64,000 bases of DNA, taken from Treponema sp. Its GTDB lineage: Bacteria > Spirochaetota > Spirochaetia > Treponematales > Treponemataceae. Under the pieces are notes generated by a model. That model ran no database searches. It saw nothing but the letters and a program-made list of their open reading frames with translations, and had not been told where the DNA came from. A program made the position numbers and the translations under genes. The stretch is taken from the NCBI GenBank assembly GCA_016293915.1, contig JAEDCY010000001.1:120779-184778 (forward strand), given 5' to 3'. Shown here in pieces: positions 33,790 through 41,371 of this stretch (its first letter is position 1; each line of letters opens with the position of its first letter).

Positions 33790-33826
33790 TTGATAACACG
33801 GTGTTTTTGGAGTATTCTATAATAAT
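33790..33826 (+). promoter_or_regulatory. Probable near-leaderless promoter
   Basis: TTGATA at 33790-33795 and TATTCT at 33813-33818 with 17 bases between; the predicted start near 33825 almost coincides with the ATG at 33827. No Shine-Dalgarno sequence is present. Confidence 0.4.
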
Positions 33827-34090
33827 ATGAGAGTAATTGAGCTACAGAACATTCAGCGGGAAGAAGGACAGATTTTCTACTTGCGTAAATATACTTGTGA
33901 CGCAGTAATGGAATTCCCGACAAGTACTGATACTGTTCAAATTTTCTTCAGCATCGAAACAAGCCCTATGGGAAAAAAGATTATTGAGCTCTCATTCCCT
34001 CAACCAATTAATTACCCTCTTATTCCAGTAAAAAAAGCACTGCTTGAATATATTCTTACAGAAGAGCTCGAAGGCAGACTGCCTTGCTGA
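33827..34090 (+). CDS. Small conserved-looking protein upstream of tsaE
   Basis: 87 residues with no signal peptide or recognised motif. It has mixed alpha/beta character (EGQIFYLRKYTCDAVMEFPT, then KKIIELSFPQPINYPLIPVK). Its end overlaps the TTG start of tsaE by 7 bases, so translation is coupled. Function unknown. Confidence 0.65.
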   Translation: MRVIELQNIQREEGQIFYLRKYTCDAVMEFPTSTDTVQIFFSIETSPMGKKIIELSFPQPINYPLIPVKKALLEYILTEELEGRLPC

Positions 34091-34515
34091 CTTTCACTAC
34101 ACATTCTCCAGAAGAAACAATTGCACTTGGTGTGCGCATAGGTAAGAAACTCAAAAAAGGCGATGTTATTGCCATGCAGGGAACTCTTGCTGCAGGTAAA
34201 ACAACAATTACAAAGGGAATCGCCCAGGCCCTGGGAATTTCAGAAACTATTACAAGTCCTACCTTCTGTTTAATCAGTGAGTATTATGGAAAAATGCCGC
34301 TTTATCATATGGATGTTTACAGACTTGAAGGCGGCGAGGATTTTGTAAATCTTGGAACTGATGATATGATTTACGGAGACGGAGTCAGCATTATTGAATG
34401 GTCTGAAAAAATTATGGAAGAGCTTCCTTCGCGTACCATTATTTTACGTCTTACACCTCAGGAAGATGGAAGCCGTTTAATTGAAATTGAAAACTGGAAT
34501 AACGGAGAAATATAA
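34084..34515 (+). CDS. tsaE: tRNA threonylcarbamoyladenosine biosynthesis ATPase TsaE
   Basis: P-loop ATPase that works with TsaB and TsaD to make t6A at position 37 of ANN-decoding tRNAs. 143 residues from a TTG start; no ATG is available before the conserved region. The P-loop reads MQGTLAAGKTTITKGIA, where the family usually has GxLGAGKTT. ITSPTFCLISEY and LYHMDVYRLEG and VSIIEWSEKI are further family motifs. tsaB follows directly. Confidence 0.92.
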   Translation: MLTFTTHSPEETIALGVRIGKKLKKGDVIAMQGTLAAGKTTITKGIAQALGISETITSPTFCLISEYYGKMPLYHMDVYRLEGGEDFVNLGTDDMIYGDGVSIIEWSEKIMEELPSRTIILRLTPQEDGSRLIEIENWNNGEI

Positions 34516-34531
34516 AGAGGTAATTAACATA

Positions 34532-35212
34532 ATGAATATTCTTGCTTTAGATTGTGCTGTAACACGTATTTCTCTTGCTGTAAAAACTGAGACAAAGTTT
34601 ATCTCTACTACTTATGACATTGGTATGAGACAGAGTGAAATTCTGGTTCCGGCAATAGATGAAATTCTAAAAAAAGCTGAAATCACAGCTGCAGAATTAA
34701 ATGCCTCTGCCCTCACTATAGGTCCGGGAAGTTTCACAGGATTAAGACTTGGAATTTCTGCCCTAAAAGCTATAGAACTTGCTTACAATGTACCTGTTTA
34801 TGGAATTTCATCTCTAGAAAATTATGCCTTTCCATATAAAAACTTTGGGATTCCACTTCTTTCATGTATTGATGCTAACAAAGATAAGTTTTATGCCCGA
34901 ATCACTAATGGTGAAAAACTTCTTCTAAAAGATGATGATTATGAACTTGAAAAAATTTCAGAGGCCGTTAAAGATATTGAAACAATCTGTATCTGCGGCC
35001 CTGATGCAGTGAAACTTTCAGAAAAATTAAAAGCAATCTATACTGCAAAAAACTTTTTGATTCCAGCTGTATCTTCTCAGACAGCTGAATCTCTCATTAA
35101 AATTACAGAAAGTTTAATAGAGAAAAAAGCCGAACCGCTTAAAAATTTTGACGGTCCGGTTTATTTACGAGCAAGTGAAGCTGAGCTGAAACTTCAGGGA
35201 ACTATTTCTTAA
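34532..35212 (+). CDS. tsaB: tRNA threonylcarbamoyladenosine biosynthesis protein TsaB
   Basis: Inactive-kinase-like partner of TsaD in t6A synthesis. 226 residues from ATG 34532, chosen for the AGAGG upstream and the family N-terminus MNILALDCAVTRISLAV. ALTIGPGSFTGLRLGISALKA is the diagnostic motif. Its 3' end overlaps the 3' end of csrA on the other strand by 11 bases. Confidence 0.92.
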   Translation: MNILALDCAVTRISLAVKTETKFISTTYDIGMRQSEILVPAIDEILKKAEITAAELNASALTIGPGSFTGLRLGISALKAIELAYNVPVYGISSLENYAFPYKNFGIPLLSCIDANKDKFYARITNGEKLLLKDDDYELEKISEAVKDIETICICGPDAVKLSEKLKAIYTAKNFLIPAVSSQTAESLIKITESLIEKKAEPLKNFDGPVYLRASEAELKLQGTIS

Positions 35213-35453
35213 GAAGCTTACTGAGTGCGCTCATTGCACTGATTGCCTTTTCATTACCTGATTCCTGTGTATCAACCACAGCTGCTTTATTTTCATTCTG
35301 GATGGCATCGAAAACTTCCTGACGGAATACCTTTACATCCTTAGGTGCTTCAACCCCGATTTTTACCTGATCTCCGTGTACATCTATCAGTGTAATTGTA
35401 ATATCATTTCCGATTTTGATTTTTTCGTCTATTTTACGTGAAAGGATAAGCAT
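35202..35453 (-). CDS. csrA: Carbon storage regulator CsrA
   Basis: RNA-binding dimer that blocks translation by covering GGA sites near Shine-Dalgarno sequences. 83 residues from ATG 35453, preferred over a GTG two codons upstream because AGGAGG lies 6 bases before the ATG. MLILSRKIDEKIKIG and the conserved VKIGVEAPKDVKVFRQEVF segment are family hallmarks. The tail is longer than the usual 60-70 residues. The start overlaps the fliW stop by one base, so regulator and antagonist are made together. Convergent overlap with tsaB. Confidence 0.95.
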   Translation of the reverse strand: MLILSRKIDEKIKIGNDITITLIDVHGDQVKIGVEAPKDVKVFRQEVFDAIQNENKAAVVDTQESGNEKAISAMSALSKLLKK

Positions 35454-35896
35454 TAGCACCCTCCTTTCTTGTTTAAGGCTTGTACAATATCAACTTTTGT
35501 TGACCAGCGGTTATCACTCAAGATTGCCTGCATACATTCATGATTCTTTTTATTAATTACAAGAGGCCCCTGAAAGTTTGCAGTTATTGCAGATCCATCA
35601 TGAGGCACTGTTACAATTGTCATGATTATTATATCTTCGGGTTTAGTAATTCCGATTTTCCTAAGCGATTCATCATCAATATCCGTCTCATAATCACTAC
35701 AAACGAGAAAAGGATCAATAATCAGAAATGCCAGATTTGGATCCTCGCAAGATTGAAGCCATAAAAAAGGATCATAATCTGAATCTACAAGAGCATATTT
35801 TGTATATTGCTCAAAACCAAAAAGTCCGTCCGGAATTGTAATAAGACGGTCATCCGAGATGTCAATTTTTCCATGGGCTTTTGTTATAAGTTCCAT
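35453..35896 (-). CDS. fliW: Flagellar assembly factor FliW
   Basis: Binds CsrA and flagellin in a partner switch that matches flagellin synthesis to export. 147 residues with family motifs: TIPDGLFGFEQYTKYALVD near the start, PFLWLQSCEDPNLAFLIIDP, and TANFQGPLVINKKNHECMQAI. It lies between flgL and csrA in the minus-strand flagellar operon. A family A repeat separates it from flgL. Confidence 0.95.
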   Translation of the reverse strand: MELITKAHGKIDISDDRLITIPDGLFGFEQYTKYALVDSDYDPFLWLQSCEDPNLAFLIIDPFLVCSDYETDIDDESLRKIGITKPEDIIIMTIVTVPHDGSAITANFQGPLVINKKNHECMQAILSDNRWSTKVDIVQALNKKGGC

Positions 35897-35918
35897 ATTA
35901 ATTCCTTAATTTAACAGA

Positions 35919-36062
35919 GTCATTCCGAACTTGTTTCGGAATCTATTTATTTATGAGATGCTGAATCATAGGGAGCGGCACTGCGTAGCAGGGCAAAAAT
36001 AGTCCAGTGGACTATTTTTAGCGAGTCTCCGAGCAGCTGTGCTGCGAAGGTTCAGCATGACA
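35919..36062. repeat. Dispersed palindromic element, family A copy 3
   Basis: Begins GTCATTCCGAACTTGTTTCG and ends TTCAGCATGAC. The interior, with the palindrome AAAAATAGTCCAGTGGACTATTTTT and flanking GCGGCACTGCGTAGCAGGGC / CGAGCAGCTGTGCTGC, is nearly identical to copy 2. The outer insertion-sequence-like ends are absent. It lies inside the operon between flgL and fliW. Confidence 0.75.
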
Positions 36063-36068
36063 TTATCT

Positions 36069-37313
36069 TTAACGCATGTAGTTAAGCAATGTCGATGAAT
36101 ACATTTTTCCGGCCTGGCTCAAGGTTGCCTGATTGGTATAATCAAGCATCTTCAGGTCTGTAATTGCCTTTGTAAAATCAAGATCTCCTTCGCGGCTTAC
36201 CTGCTGTGTTACATCCAGTGCAAGCTTACTGCTTCTTGTTGCGTTAAGCTGGGCCCGTTCATATTCAGCACCAGATTTTGCAAGTCGTGTTACAAGGCTG
36301 TCGATTCCCTTGTCGAGGGCACCGAGAACGCGGCCGCCGATGCTTTCCTGGTCACCGGCAAGTAATGCGTTTCTGAAAGCAATTACTGTATCGAACATGC
36401 TGCCGCCACTGAGGCGAGCTCCGTTGGCCAGGTTATATGGCGGAAGCTGAGATGAATCTTTAATAATTCCAAGCTCCTCAAGTGTAGAACCACTTAGATC
36501 CTGAAGCCAGAGCTGACGGGCATCTGTTGTTTCAAAATTCAAGGCATTACGAACTGGATCAATTGTAGCTTTTACTGCTGCACCAGAATTATTAATTTTT
36601 GCAGCCACAGCATAAACATTATCTCCCTGCTTAATTTCTACCTTAACGCCATCTACAGAAATAACTGTATCACTTGATGCCTGCCACTGAGATGCATCTC
36701 GTGCACCAAATACCTGCTGATTCTCTGCCCAGAAGGTTTTTATTCCTGCATTATCATTTACAAGATATTTTCCTTCATCTACTTCAACGCGGTTTACATC
36801 GATGTTTCCGTTATATCGTACATTCTGAATAAGAGGAACTCCACTACCCTCAACGTTTCCCATTTCAACATCAAAAGCAGTTGATTTAGTATTTGTTCCG
36901 GCAAAGATTGAGTTTCCATCTGCACTAACTGCATTAGCATTTTGCACAAGCTGTTTCAAAAGCTCGTCTACTTCAGTTGCCATGTTAGACATATCTTCTT
37001 TTGTATAAATACCGTTTGCTCCGGTTACGGCTAGTTCACGCACTCTCTGCATAATTTCAAGAGAATCTGTCATGTAGCCTTCACGAACTGTAAACTGATC
37101 AGAAAGAGTCAGAGCATTTTTTTCAAACTGATTTACGCGGCCAAGGTAAGACTGATATCTTACAAGGTGTCCGGCAGCAATCGGATCATCACGCAGCTGC
37201 TGGATTCTGTGCTGTGAGCCAATCTGATTATTGGCACGGTTGAGGCGGCTCTCCTGAAGACGAAGGGCGCTCTGTGTATTGTTATTGTTCATCTGACTGC
37301 TGATTCTTTGCAT
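36069..37313 (-). CDS. flgL: Flagellar hook-filament junction protein FlgL
   Basis: Joins hook to filament. 414 residues with flagellin-like ends: QRISSQMNNNNTQSALRLQE at the N-terminus, SLEIMQRVRELAVTGANGIY in D1, and the C-terminal DLKMLDYTNQATLSQAGKMY helix ending LLNYMR. The middle contains an IgE-binding-like or D2 domain. Downstream of flgK; a family B palindrome lies between them. Confidence 0.93.
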   Translation of the reverse strand: MQRISSQMNNNNTQSALRLQESRLNRANNQIGSQHRIQQLRDDPIAAGHLVRYQSYLGRVNQFEKNALTLSDQFTVREGYMTDSLEIMQRVRELAVTGANGIYTKEDMSNMATEVDELLKQLVQNANAVSADGNSIFAGTNTKSTAFDVEMGNVEGSGVPLIQNVRYNGNIDVNRVEVDEGKYLVNDNAGIKTFWAENQQVFGARDASQWQASSDTVISVDGVKVEIKQGDNVYAVAAKINNSGAAVKATIDPVRNALNFETTDARQLWLQDLSGSTLEELGIIKDSSQLPPYNLANGARLSGGSMFDTVIAFRNALLAGDQESIGGRVLGALDKGIDSLVTRLAKSGAEYERAQLNATRSSKLALDVTQQVSREGDLDFTKAITDLKMLDYTNQATLSQAGKMYSSTLLNYMR

Positions 37314-37335
37314 AATTATTTACCTCTTATAAATT

Positions 37336-37409
37336 GTGATTTCGATACGACCTACGGTCTACTCAATCACCGGTGGTTGAGTAGGTCGTAAACCGTATCG
37401 AAACTACCG
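37336..37409. repeat. Dispersed palindrome, family B copy 1
   Basis: GATTTCGATACG ... CGTATCGAAACTACC forms the outer arms; GACCTACGGTCTACTCAA and TTGAGTAGGTCGTAAACCG the inner arms around CACCGGTGG. It fills the flgK-flgL gap. Related copies are at 49621 and 60995. Confidence 0.75.
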
Positions 37410-37410
37410 G

Positions 37411-39285
37411 TTACACTCCAAGTCGATTGATTACTGTATCAATCAAACTATCCCAAACTGTTATGAACTTTGCCGCAGCATTATAGCCATGCTGAAACTT
37501 CATAATTTCGGCAAGCTCCTCATCAATATTTACACCACTAATTGAGTCACGAAGATTACGAAGATCATCCATAATTGCATTCTGGCTCAAAAGATTTGTT
37601 TCTGCCTGTTCACCCTTAAGACCTACATTTGTAACTGTATCTGCAAAGTAGTCATCAAAGGTCTTCATACCGCCAACCATAACACTTGTGTTACGGATAG
37701 CTGCAATTTCTACTGCGGCACGACCATCACCTGTTGGAGCTGTACCTGCGGCATCCATATAACCAGCGGCAACGCTCATTACGTCGTTACGTAAAGCCTG
37801 ATTTACTTCGATATAAGCAGAAGGATTATAAACCGGAGAAACAGAGAACTGACTTCCTGCAGCCAGAGCATTTACTGCATCTGCCTGAGCAAAGTCATAA
37901 GCTCCTTCAGCACCAGTTGCAGCCAGCACTCCGGAATATCCAGCAAGGAAGTATCCCGAATCTTCTACATGGCGGATTACAAAATCAGGATTATCTACAG
38001 ACTGTGCAGTTGTTGCCTTTAGTACAAGGTGATTATTTTTATCAAGATATGCCTTTACTTCGCTTGTAGAGTCATTGATGCGGGCAATTACTGTCTCTAC
38101 TGTATCTGTATGGAAATATGGAACCTGAACGTTTCCTGTGCTGCCGCTGAAGGTCATTACACCTTCAATTCCAACCTGCTGCTGTTTATCCAACGCATTT
38201 GTACCTGTAAAACGGAATACATAAGAAGTATCAAGTTCTCCGTCACCGTTACGGTCAAAGTTTCCGTTTGCGTTTTCTACAAAAGGATGCTGTACAAAAA
38301 AATCAAGACCTGTAACCTTGTTTGCACCGACTGCATTGCGGTGAACATCGTTTACAAGGTCTGCAAAGTTCATTGTCATTGTGTTGAGAGTCTGGATTTC
38401 GTTGCGTACATCAACATCGCGGAGTTCTACGAGGGCTCCGAGACTACCACCGTTGAATACAGCATCATTTCCTGTATCCTTCCATACCAGCTTGCTGTAG
38501 CCTGTATCATCAAAACGAGGAACAAGGTCGATTTCGCGGGAAATACTTCCCTGAACAATTACACGGCCACCAACGTGAACCATAAACTCATCGCTGTCTC
38601 TCTGGTCTGTAGAAATATTTATAAGCTTTGAAAGCTTGTCTACCAAAAGGTCGCGGCGGTCAAGAAGATCATTTGGATTATCTCCCATAGCACGGCTGCG
38701 TACAATTTCTGCATTGCAGTCTGCGATCTGGCGGGCATAAGAGTTTACCTGCTTTACAGTTGCTTCAATATCACCATCAATAAGGTTACCGACGCCCGCA
38801 AGAGCCTCCCAGCGCTGCTTGATTGAGTCTGTAAGAGTTTCCGCCCTTGTTACAACTGCCTGGCGGGCAGCCTTGCTTTCAGGGTTAATTGAAAGCTCCT
38901 GCCATGATTCCCAGAATTTATCCATATTTGAGCGAACAGAAATATCATCCGGTTCGTTGTAAATCTGCTCAATCATGGTGTAATATTTTGAACGTGTATC
39001 CCAGTATGATTCCTGATTTGACTGAGCCACAATACGCTCATCAAGAAGTTCATCACGGATACGATTAATTGACTGAACATCAACACCCTGTCCGATAAGA
39101 CCAGGACGTTCAAGGCGTTCAAGATCCGGCTTATAAAGCGGATCGAATTCCTTTATCTGGACACGCTGTCGGCTGTAACCTTCTGTATTTGCATTTGAAA
39201 TGTTATGACCTGCAGTTGTGATGGCATCTGTATTTGCCATTATGCTGCGTTTACCTAATTCAATTCCTGAAAATGTTGACCCCAT
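37411..39285 (-). CDS. flgK: Flagellar hook-associated protein FlgK
   Basis: Links hook to the filament junction. 624 residues: the rod/hook-family N-terminus is clear (IELGKRSIMANTDAITTAGH, NISNANTEGYSRQRVQ), as is the C-terminus (GVNIDEELAEIMKFQHGYNA, AAKFITVWDSLIDTVINRLGV). The central part holds variable surface domains. It begins 3 bases after the flgN-like gene. Confidence 0.95.
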   Translation of the reverse strand: MGSTFSGIELGKRSIMANTDAITTAGHNISNANTEGYSRQRVQIKEFDPLYKPDLERLERPGLIGQGVDVQSINRIRDELLDERIVAQSNQESYWDTRSKYYTMIEQIYNEPDDISVRSNMDKFWESWQELSINPESKAARQAVVTRAETLTDSIKQRWEALAGVGNLIDGDIEATVKQVNSYARQIADCNAEIVRSRAMGDNPNDLLDRRDLLVDKLSKLINISTDQRDSDEFMVHVGGRVIVQGSISREIDLVPRFDDTGYSKLVWKDTGNDAVFNGGSLGALVELRDVDVRNEIQTLNTMTMNFADLVNDVHRNAVGANKVTGLDFFVQHPFVENANGNFDRNGDGELDTSYVFRFTGTNALDKQQQVGIEGVMTFSGSTGNVQVPYFHTDTVETVIARINDSTSEVKAYLDKNNHLVLKATTAQSVDNPDFVIRHVEDSGYFLAGYSGVLAATGAEGAYDFAQADAVNALAAGSQFSVSPVYNPSAYIEVNQALRNDVMSVAAGYMDAAGTAPTGDGRAAVEIAAIRNTSVMVGGMKTFDDYFADTVTNVGLKGEQAETNLLSQNAIMDDLRNLRDSISGVNIDEELAEIMKFQHGYNAAAKFITVWDSLIDTVINRLGV

Positions 39286-39288
39286 AGT

Positions 39289-39729
39289 TTACCCCCTCAC
39301 ATCTACCAGTACACTGGCTGGTTTTGGCTGTGTGACAGTACCAAACTTTGTATAGTTTTTATTGCGGGTTTGTGGCAATGCTTTTTCTACAACTTCTGCA
39401 ATAAATTCACGAGTAACGTTTACATAATTTGAAATAACCTGATTTTCTACTTTGCATTTAAGGAGTTTTGTACGAAGTCGTCCAAGTCTTTCAAAATATG
39501 GCTTGATTTCTTCAGTTTTTAGTTGATTCTGGATTTCATCGCGACGCTGATCGAATTTCTGGAAGCTGTCAGAAATAAGATTTACTTCATTAATATGTCC
39601 AACAAGACTTTCCCAGTCCTTTTCTGTAATTGCCTTACGAAGCAGTTTCTGTTTTTCTGTAAGGCGGTCAAGAAGATTCTCTTCTTCTGACAGAACTGTT
39701 GCGTATTCTTTTATTAATTCGTCCATCAC
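39289..39729 (-). CDS. flgN: FlgN-like export chaperone
   Basis: 146 residues, almost wholly helical and charged (MMDELIKEYATVLSEEENLL, LDRLTEKQKLLRKAITEKDW), matching the general look of FlgN, the cytosolic chaperone for FlgK and FlgL. Both clients are the next genes, which supports the call. First gene of the minus-strand operon and preceded by a sigma-28-like promoter; AGGAG stands before the ATG. Confidence 0.78.
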   Translation of the reverse strand: MMDELIKEYATVLSEEENLLDRLTEKQKLLRKAITEKDWESLVGHINEVNLISDSFQKFDQRRDEIQNQLKTEEIKPYFERLGRLRTKLLKCKVENQVISNYVNVTREFIAEVVEKALPQTRNKNYTKFGTVTQPKPASVLVDVRG

Positions 39730-39775
39730 AAAACTCCTGAAACGACGATTTTAAATTATGGTCGTTCTCTTTGAG

Positions 39776-39802
39776 TATCGGAGTTTGAAAAAAATTGTTT
39801 AG
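39776..39802 (-). promoter_or_regulatory. Sigma-28-like promoter of flgN-flgK-flgL-fliW-csrA
   Basis: On the minus strand TAAA, 15 bases, TCCGATAC, close to TAAA-N15-GCCGATAA. It lies about 47 bases upstream of the flgN start; the leader contains a short stem AACGAC...GTCGTT. Confidence 0.55.
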
Positions 39803-39824
39803 GAAAATTTAATGAAAAAGTTGT

Positions 39825-39892
39825 ATGGATTCACTGCGACGGTCGCACTGCTCGCAATTTCCAGGCCGCGCCCTTCGCTTCGAATCCTCTCA
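39825..39892. repeat. Repeat containing a fragment of the tRNA-Arg 3' end, copy 1
   Basis: GCGACGGTCG, CACTGCTCGCAATTT and CTTCGAATCCTCTCA occur in the same order as in the larger copy at 39958-40117. The last block equals part of the T arm and acceptor of the tRNA-Arg at 40192. Confidence 0.55.
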
Positions 39893-39902
39893 AATTCCAG
39901 TT

Positions 39903-39943
39903 AAATAAAAAACAGACAGCTCTCTTATAAACTGTCTGTTTTG
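39903..39943 (-). terminator. Terminator-like hairpin between the tRNA-derived repeats
   Basis: AAAACAGACAG and CTGTCTGTTTT form an 11-bp stem; A residues on the plus-strand left side give a U run for minus-strand transcripts. It would end read-through from the tRNA cluster before flgN. Confidence 0.7.
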
Positions 39944-39957
39944 CATTAAAATTTAGG

Positions 39958-40117
39958 TGCGTCTGAGAGGATTCGCCGCGACGGTCGTTCACCTCCTGTG
40001 AACTCCCTCTGCGGCGCCTCCGTTCGCTAAATTGCCATCCCTGGCAATTTACTCAAAAATTGCTCCGCACTGCTCGCAATTTTTGAGTCGCTCACTTCGT
40101 TTCGAATCCTCTCAGAC
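39958..40117. repeat. Element bounded by inverted copies of the tRNA-Arg 3' end
   Basis: TGCGTCTGAGAGGATTCG at 39958-39975 is identical to 40192-40209, the 3' end of tRNA-Arg, in the same orientation. TTCGAATCCTCTCAGAC at 40101-40117 is the same sequence inverted. Inside are several smaller palindromes (AATTGCCATCCCTGGCAATT; CAAAAATTGC...GCAATTTTTG). No open frame. Confidence 0.65.
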
Positions 40118-40133
40118 TTAATTTTCAGAAACT

Positions 40134-40169
40134 AAAAAAAAACTCCTGTAATTTCTTATTACAGGAGTT
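40134..40169 (-). terminator. Terminator of tRNA-Arg
   Basis: AACTCCTGTAAT, five bases, ATTACAGGAGTT, with an A run on the plus-strand left (U run for the minus strand). Confidence 0.85.
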
Positions 40170-40191
40170 CTATAAAAAATTTCTTTTTTCT

Positions 40192-40265
40192 TGCGTCTGA
40201 GAGGATTCGAACCTCCTACCACCGGATTCGAAGTCCGGTGCTCTATCCAGATGAGCTACAGGCGC
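40192..40265 (-). tRNA. tRNA-Arg (TCG)
   Basis: 74 bases form a cloverleaf with D arm GCTC/GAGC, anticodon loop CTTCGAA, stem ACCGG/CCGGT and T arm GAGGTTCGAATCCTC. Acceptor GCGCCTG pairs with CAGACGC apart from a C-A mismatch at position 4-69. Repeat sequences nearby copy its 3' end. Confidence 0.92.
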
Positions 40266-40287
40266 ATTCTGGCAAAATTGCCGTAAA

Positions 40288-40318
40288 CAAAAAAGGTGCA
40301 AGAAGTTTATCTTGCACC
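40288..40318 (-). terminator. Terminator of tRNA-His
   Basis: GGTGCAAGA, seven bases, TCTTGCACC, with an A run on the plus-strand left. It lies between tRNA-His and tRNA-Arg. Confidence 0.8.
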
Positions 40319-40321
40319 CAG

Positions 40322-40394
40322 GGTGCCTAGTCGGGATCGAACCGACGACAACCAGATCCACAATCTGGCGCTCTACCGCTGAACTATAGGCACC
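40322..40394 (-). tRNA. tRNA-His (GTG)
   Basis: Cloverleaf with anticodon loop containing GTG (ATTGTGGAT), T arm CGGTTCGATCCCG and the extra 5' G-1 paired with C73 that marks bacterial tRNA-His (5' GGTGCCTA, 3' TAGGCACC). Confidence 0.93.
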
Positions 40395-40400
40395 GTAATA

Positions 40401-40432
40401 AAAAAAAAGCTTCTTGTAAATAGCAAGAAGCT
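40401..40432 (-). terminator. Terminator of tRNA-Lys
   Basis: AGCTTCTTG, a short loop, CAAGAAGCT, followed on the minus strand by nine U. It lies between tRNA-Lys and tRNA-His. Confidence 0.85.
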
Positions 40433-40433
40433 C

Positions 40434-40506
40434 TGAGCCATGCAGGGATCGAACCTGCGACCCACAGATTAAGAGTCTGTTGCTCTACCAGCTGAGCTAA
40501 TGGCCC
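40434..40506 (-). tRNA. tRNA-Lys (CTT)
   Basis: 73-base cloverleaf, acceptor GGGCCAT/ATGGCTC with one G-U pair, anticodon loop ACTCTTAAT, T arm GCAGGTTCGATCCCTGC. First of three minus-strand tRNAs. Confidence 0.93.
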
Positions 40507-40533
40507 GAAGTCTTAACTGACTTAGTGATAATT

Positions 40534-40562
40534 AATATATACGAAAGTTAAATTTTAATCAA
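40534..40562 (-). promoter_or_regulatory. Promoter of the tRNA-Lys/His/Arg cluster
   Basis: On the minus strand TTGATT, 17 bases, TATATT, ending 28 bases before tRNA-Lys. Confidence 0.65.
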
Positions 40563-40641
40563 GTGCATTAAGCCATTTTTTTGATTTTTTTTAATATATT
40601 TTCTACTTCTAAAATAATAATAAATCCATTATAATTATTAT

Positions 40642-41364
40642 ATGGCAATCGTAGAACTTCGTAATGTAAGTAAAATATATCAGATGGAAAAAGTTGCAGT
40701 AAAAGCTGTCGATAACGTTTCTTTTACCATAGAAGCTGGAAACTTTTGTGCAATTTCTGGTCCTTCAGGTTCGGGAAAATCTACACTATTAAATCTTATC
40801 GGTCTTACTGATCTTCCTTCAGCTGGTTCTGTAATACTTAATGGAATCGATATATATGATGGAATAAACTTGAGTAAAACACATAAAATTCCACTATCAA
40901 TTGATTCTAAACTTACAGATTTGCGAAGAAATTTGCTTGGTTTTATATTCCAGACTTTCAATCTGATTCCAGTTCTTAATGTTTATGAAAACATTTCCAT
41001 TCCCCTACATCTTGGAGATTCTCCTGCCCTCCAGAATATGAGCAAAAAAGAACAAAATGAATGGGTTGATTATCTGATTGAAACCGTCGGCCTTACTGAC
41101 TGGAAAAAACACAGACCAAGTGAACTCAGCGGAGGCCAGCGACAGCGCGTTGCTATAGCCCGCGCCCTTGTAACAAAATGTCCGGTAATTCTTGCAGATG
41201 AGCCGACAGCAAATCTTGATTCAACCAACGGAGATCAGATTCTGGCGCTCATGAAAAAAATAAATGATGAATTAAAAACAACTTTTATTTTTTCAACTCA
41301 CGACCAGAAAATTGTTAACATGGCAAATCAGGTTATAAAAATTCGAGACGGAAAAAATAGCTGA
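40642..41364 (+). CDS. ABC transporter ATPase, LolD/MacB type
   Basis: 240 residues. Walker A GPSGSGKST near residue 40, signature LSGGQRQRVAIARAL, Walker B VILADEPTANLD and the switch STHDQ are all intact. GFIFQTFNLIPVLNVYENI is typical of the LolD/MacB/FtsE group, which powers lipoprotein release or mechanotransmission rather than import. Its likely partners are the FtsX-type permeases at 43453-46187, although these lie on the opposite strand. TATAAT at 40630-40635 would start transcription at the ATG itself, with no ribosome-binding site. Confidence 0.9.
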   Translation: MAIVELRNVSKIYQMEKVAVKAVDNVSFTIEAGNFCAISGPSGSGKSTLLNLIGLTDLPSAGSVILNGIDIYDGINLSKTHKIPLSIDSKLTDLRRNLLGFIFQTFNLIPVLNVYENISIPLHLGDSPALQNMSKKEQNEWVDYLIETVGLTDWKKHRPSELSGGQRQRVAIARALVTKCPVILADEPTANLDSTNGDQILALMKKINDELKTTFIFSTHDQKIVNMANQVIKIRDGKNS

Positions 41365-41371
41365 ATAACCC

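Noticed and set aside
34481..34531. Longer N-terminus for TsaB
   Set aside because: The extension overlaps tsaE and lies upstream of a good ribosome-binding site and the conserved family start.
39958..40117. A second tRNA-Arg gene or tRNA pseudogene
   Set aside because: Only the T-arm and acceptor 3' side match; there is no D arm, anticodon arm or 5' acceptor strand.
40170..40361. 63-codon minus-strand open frame
   Set aside because: It runs through tRNA-Arg and part of tRNA-His and has no independent coding signal.
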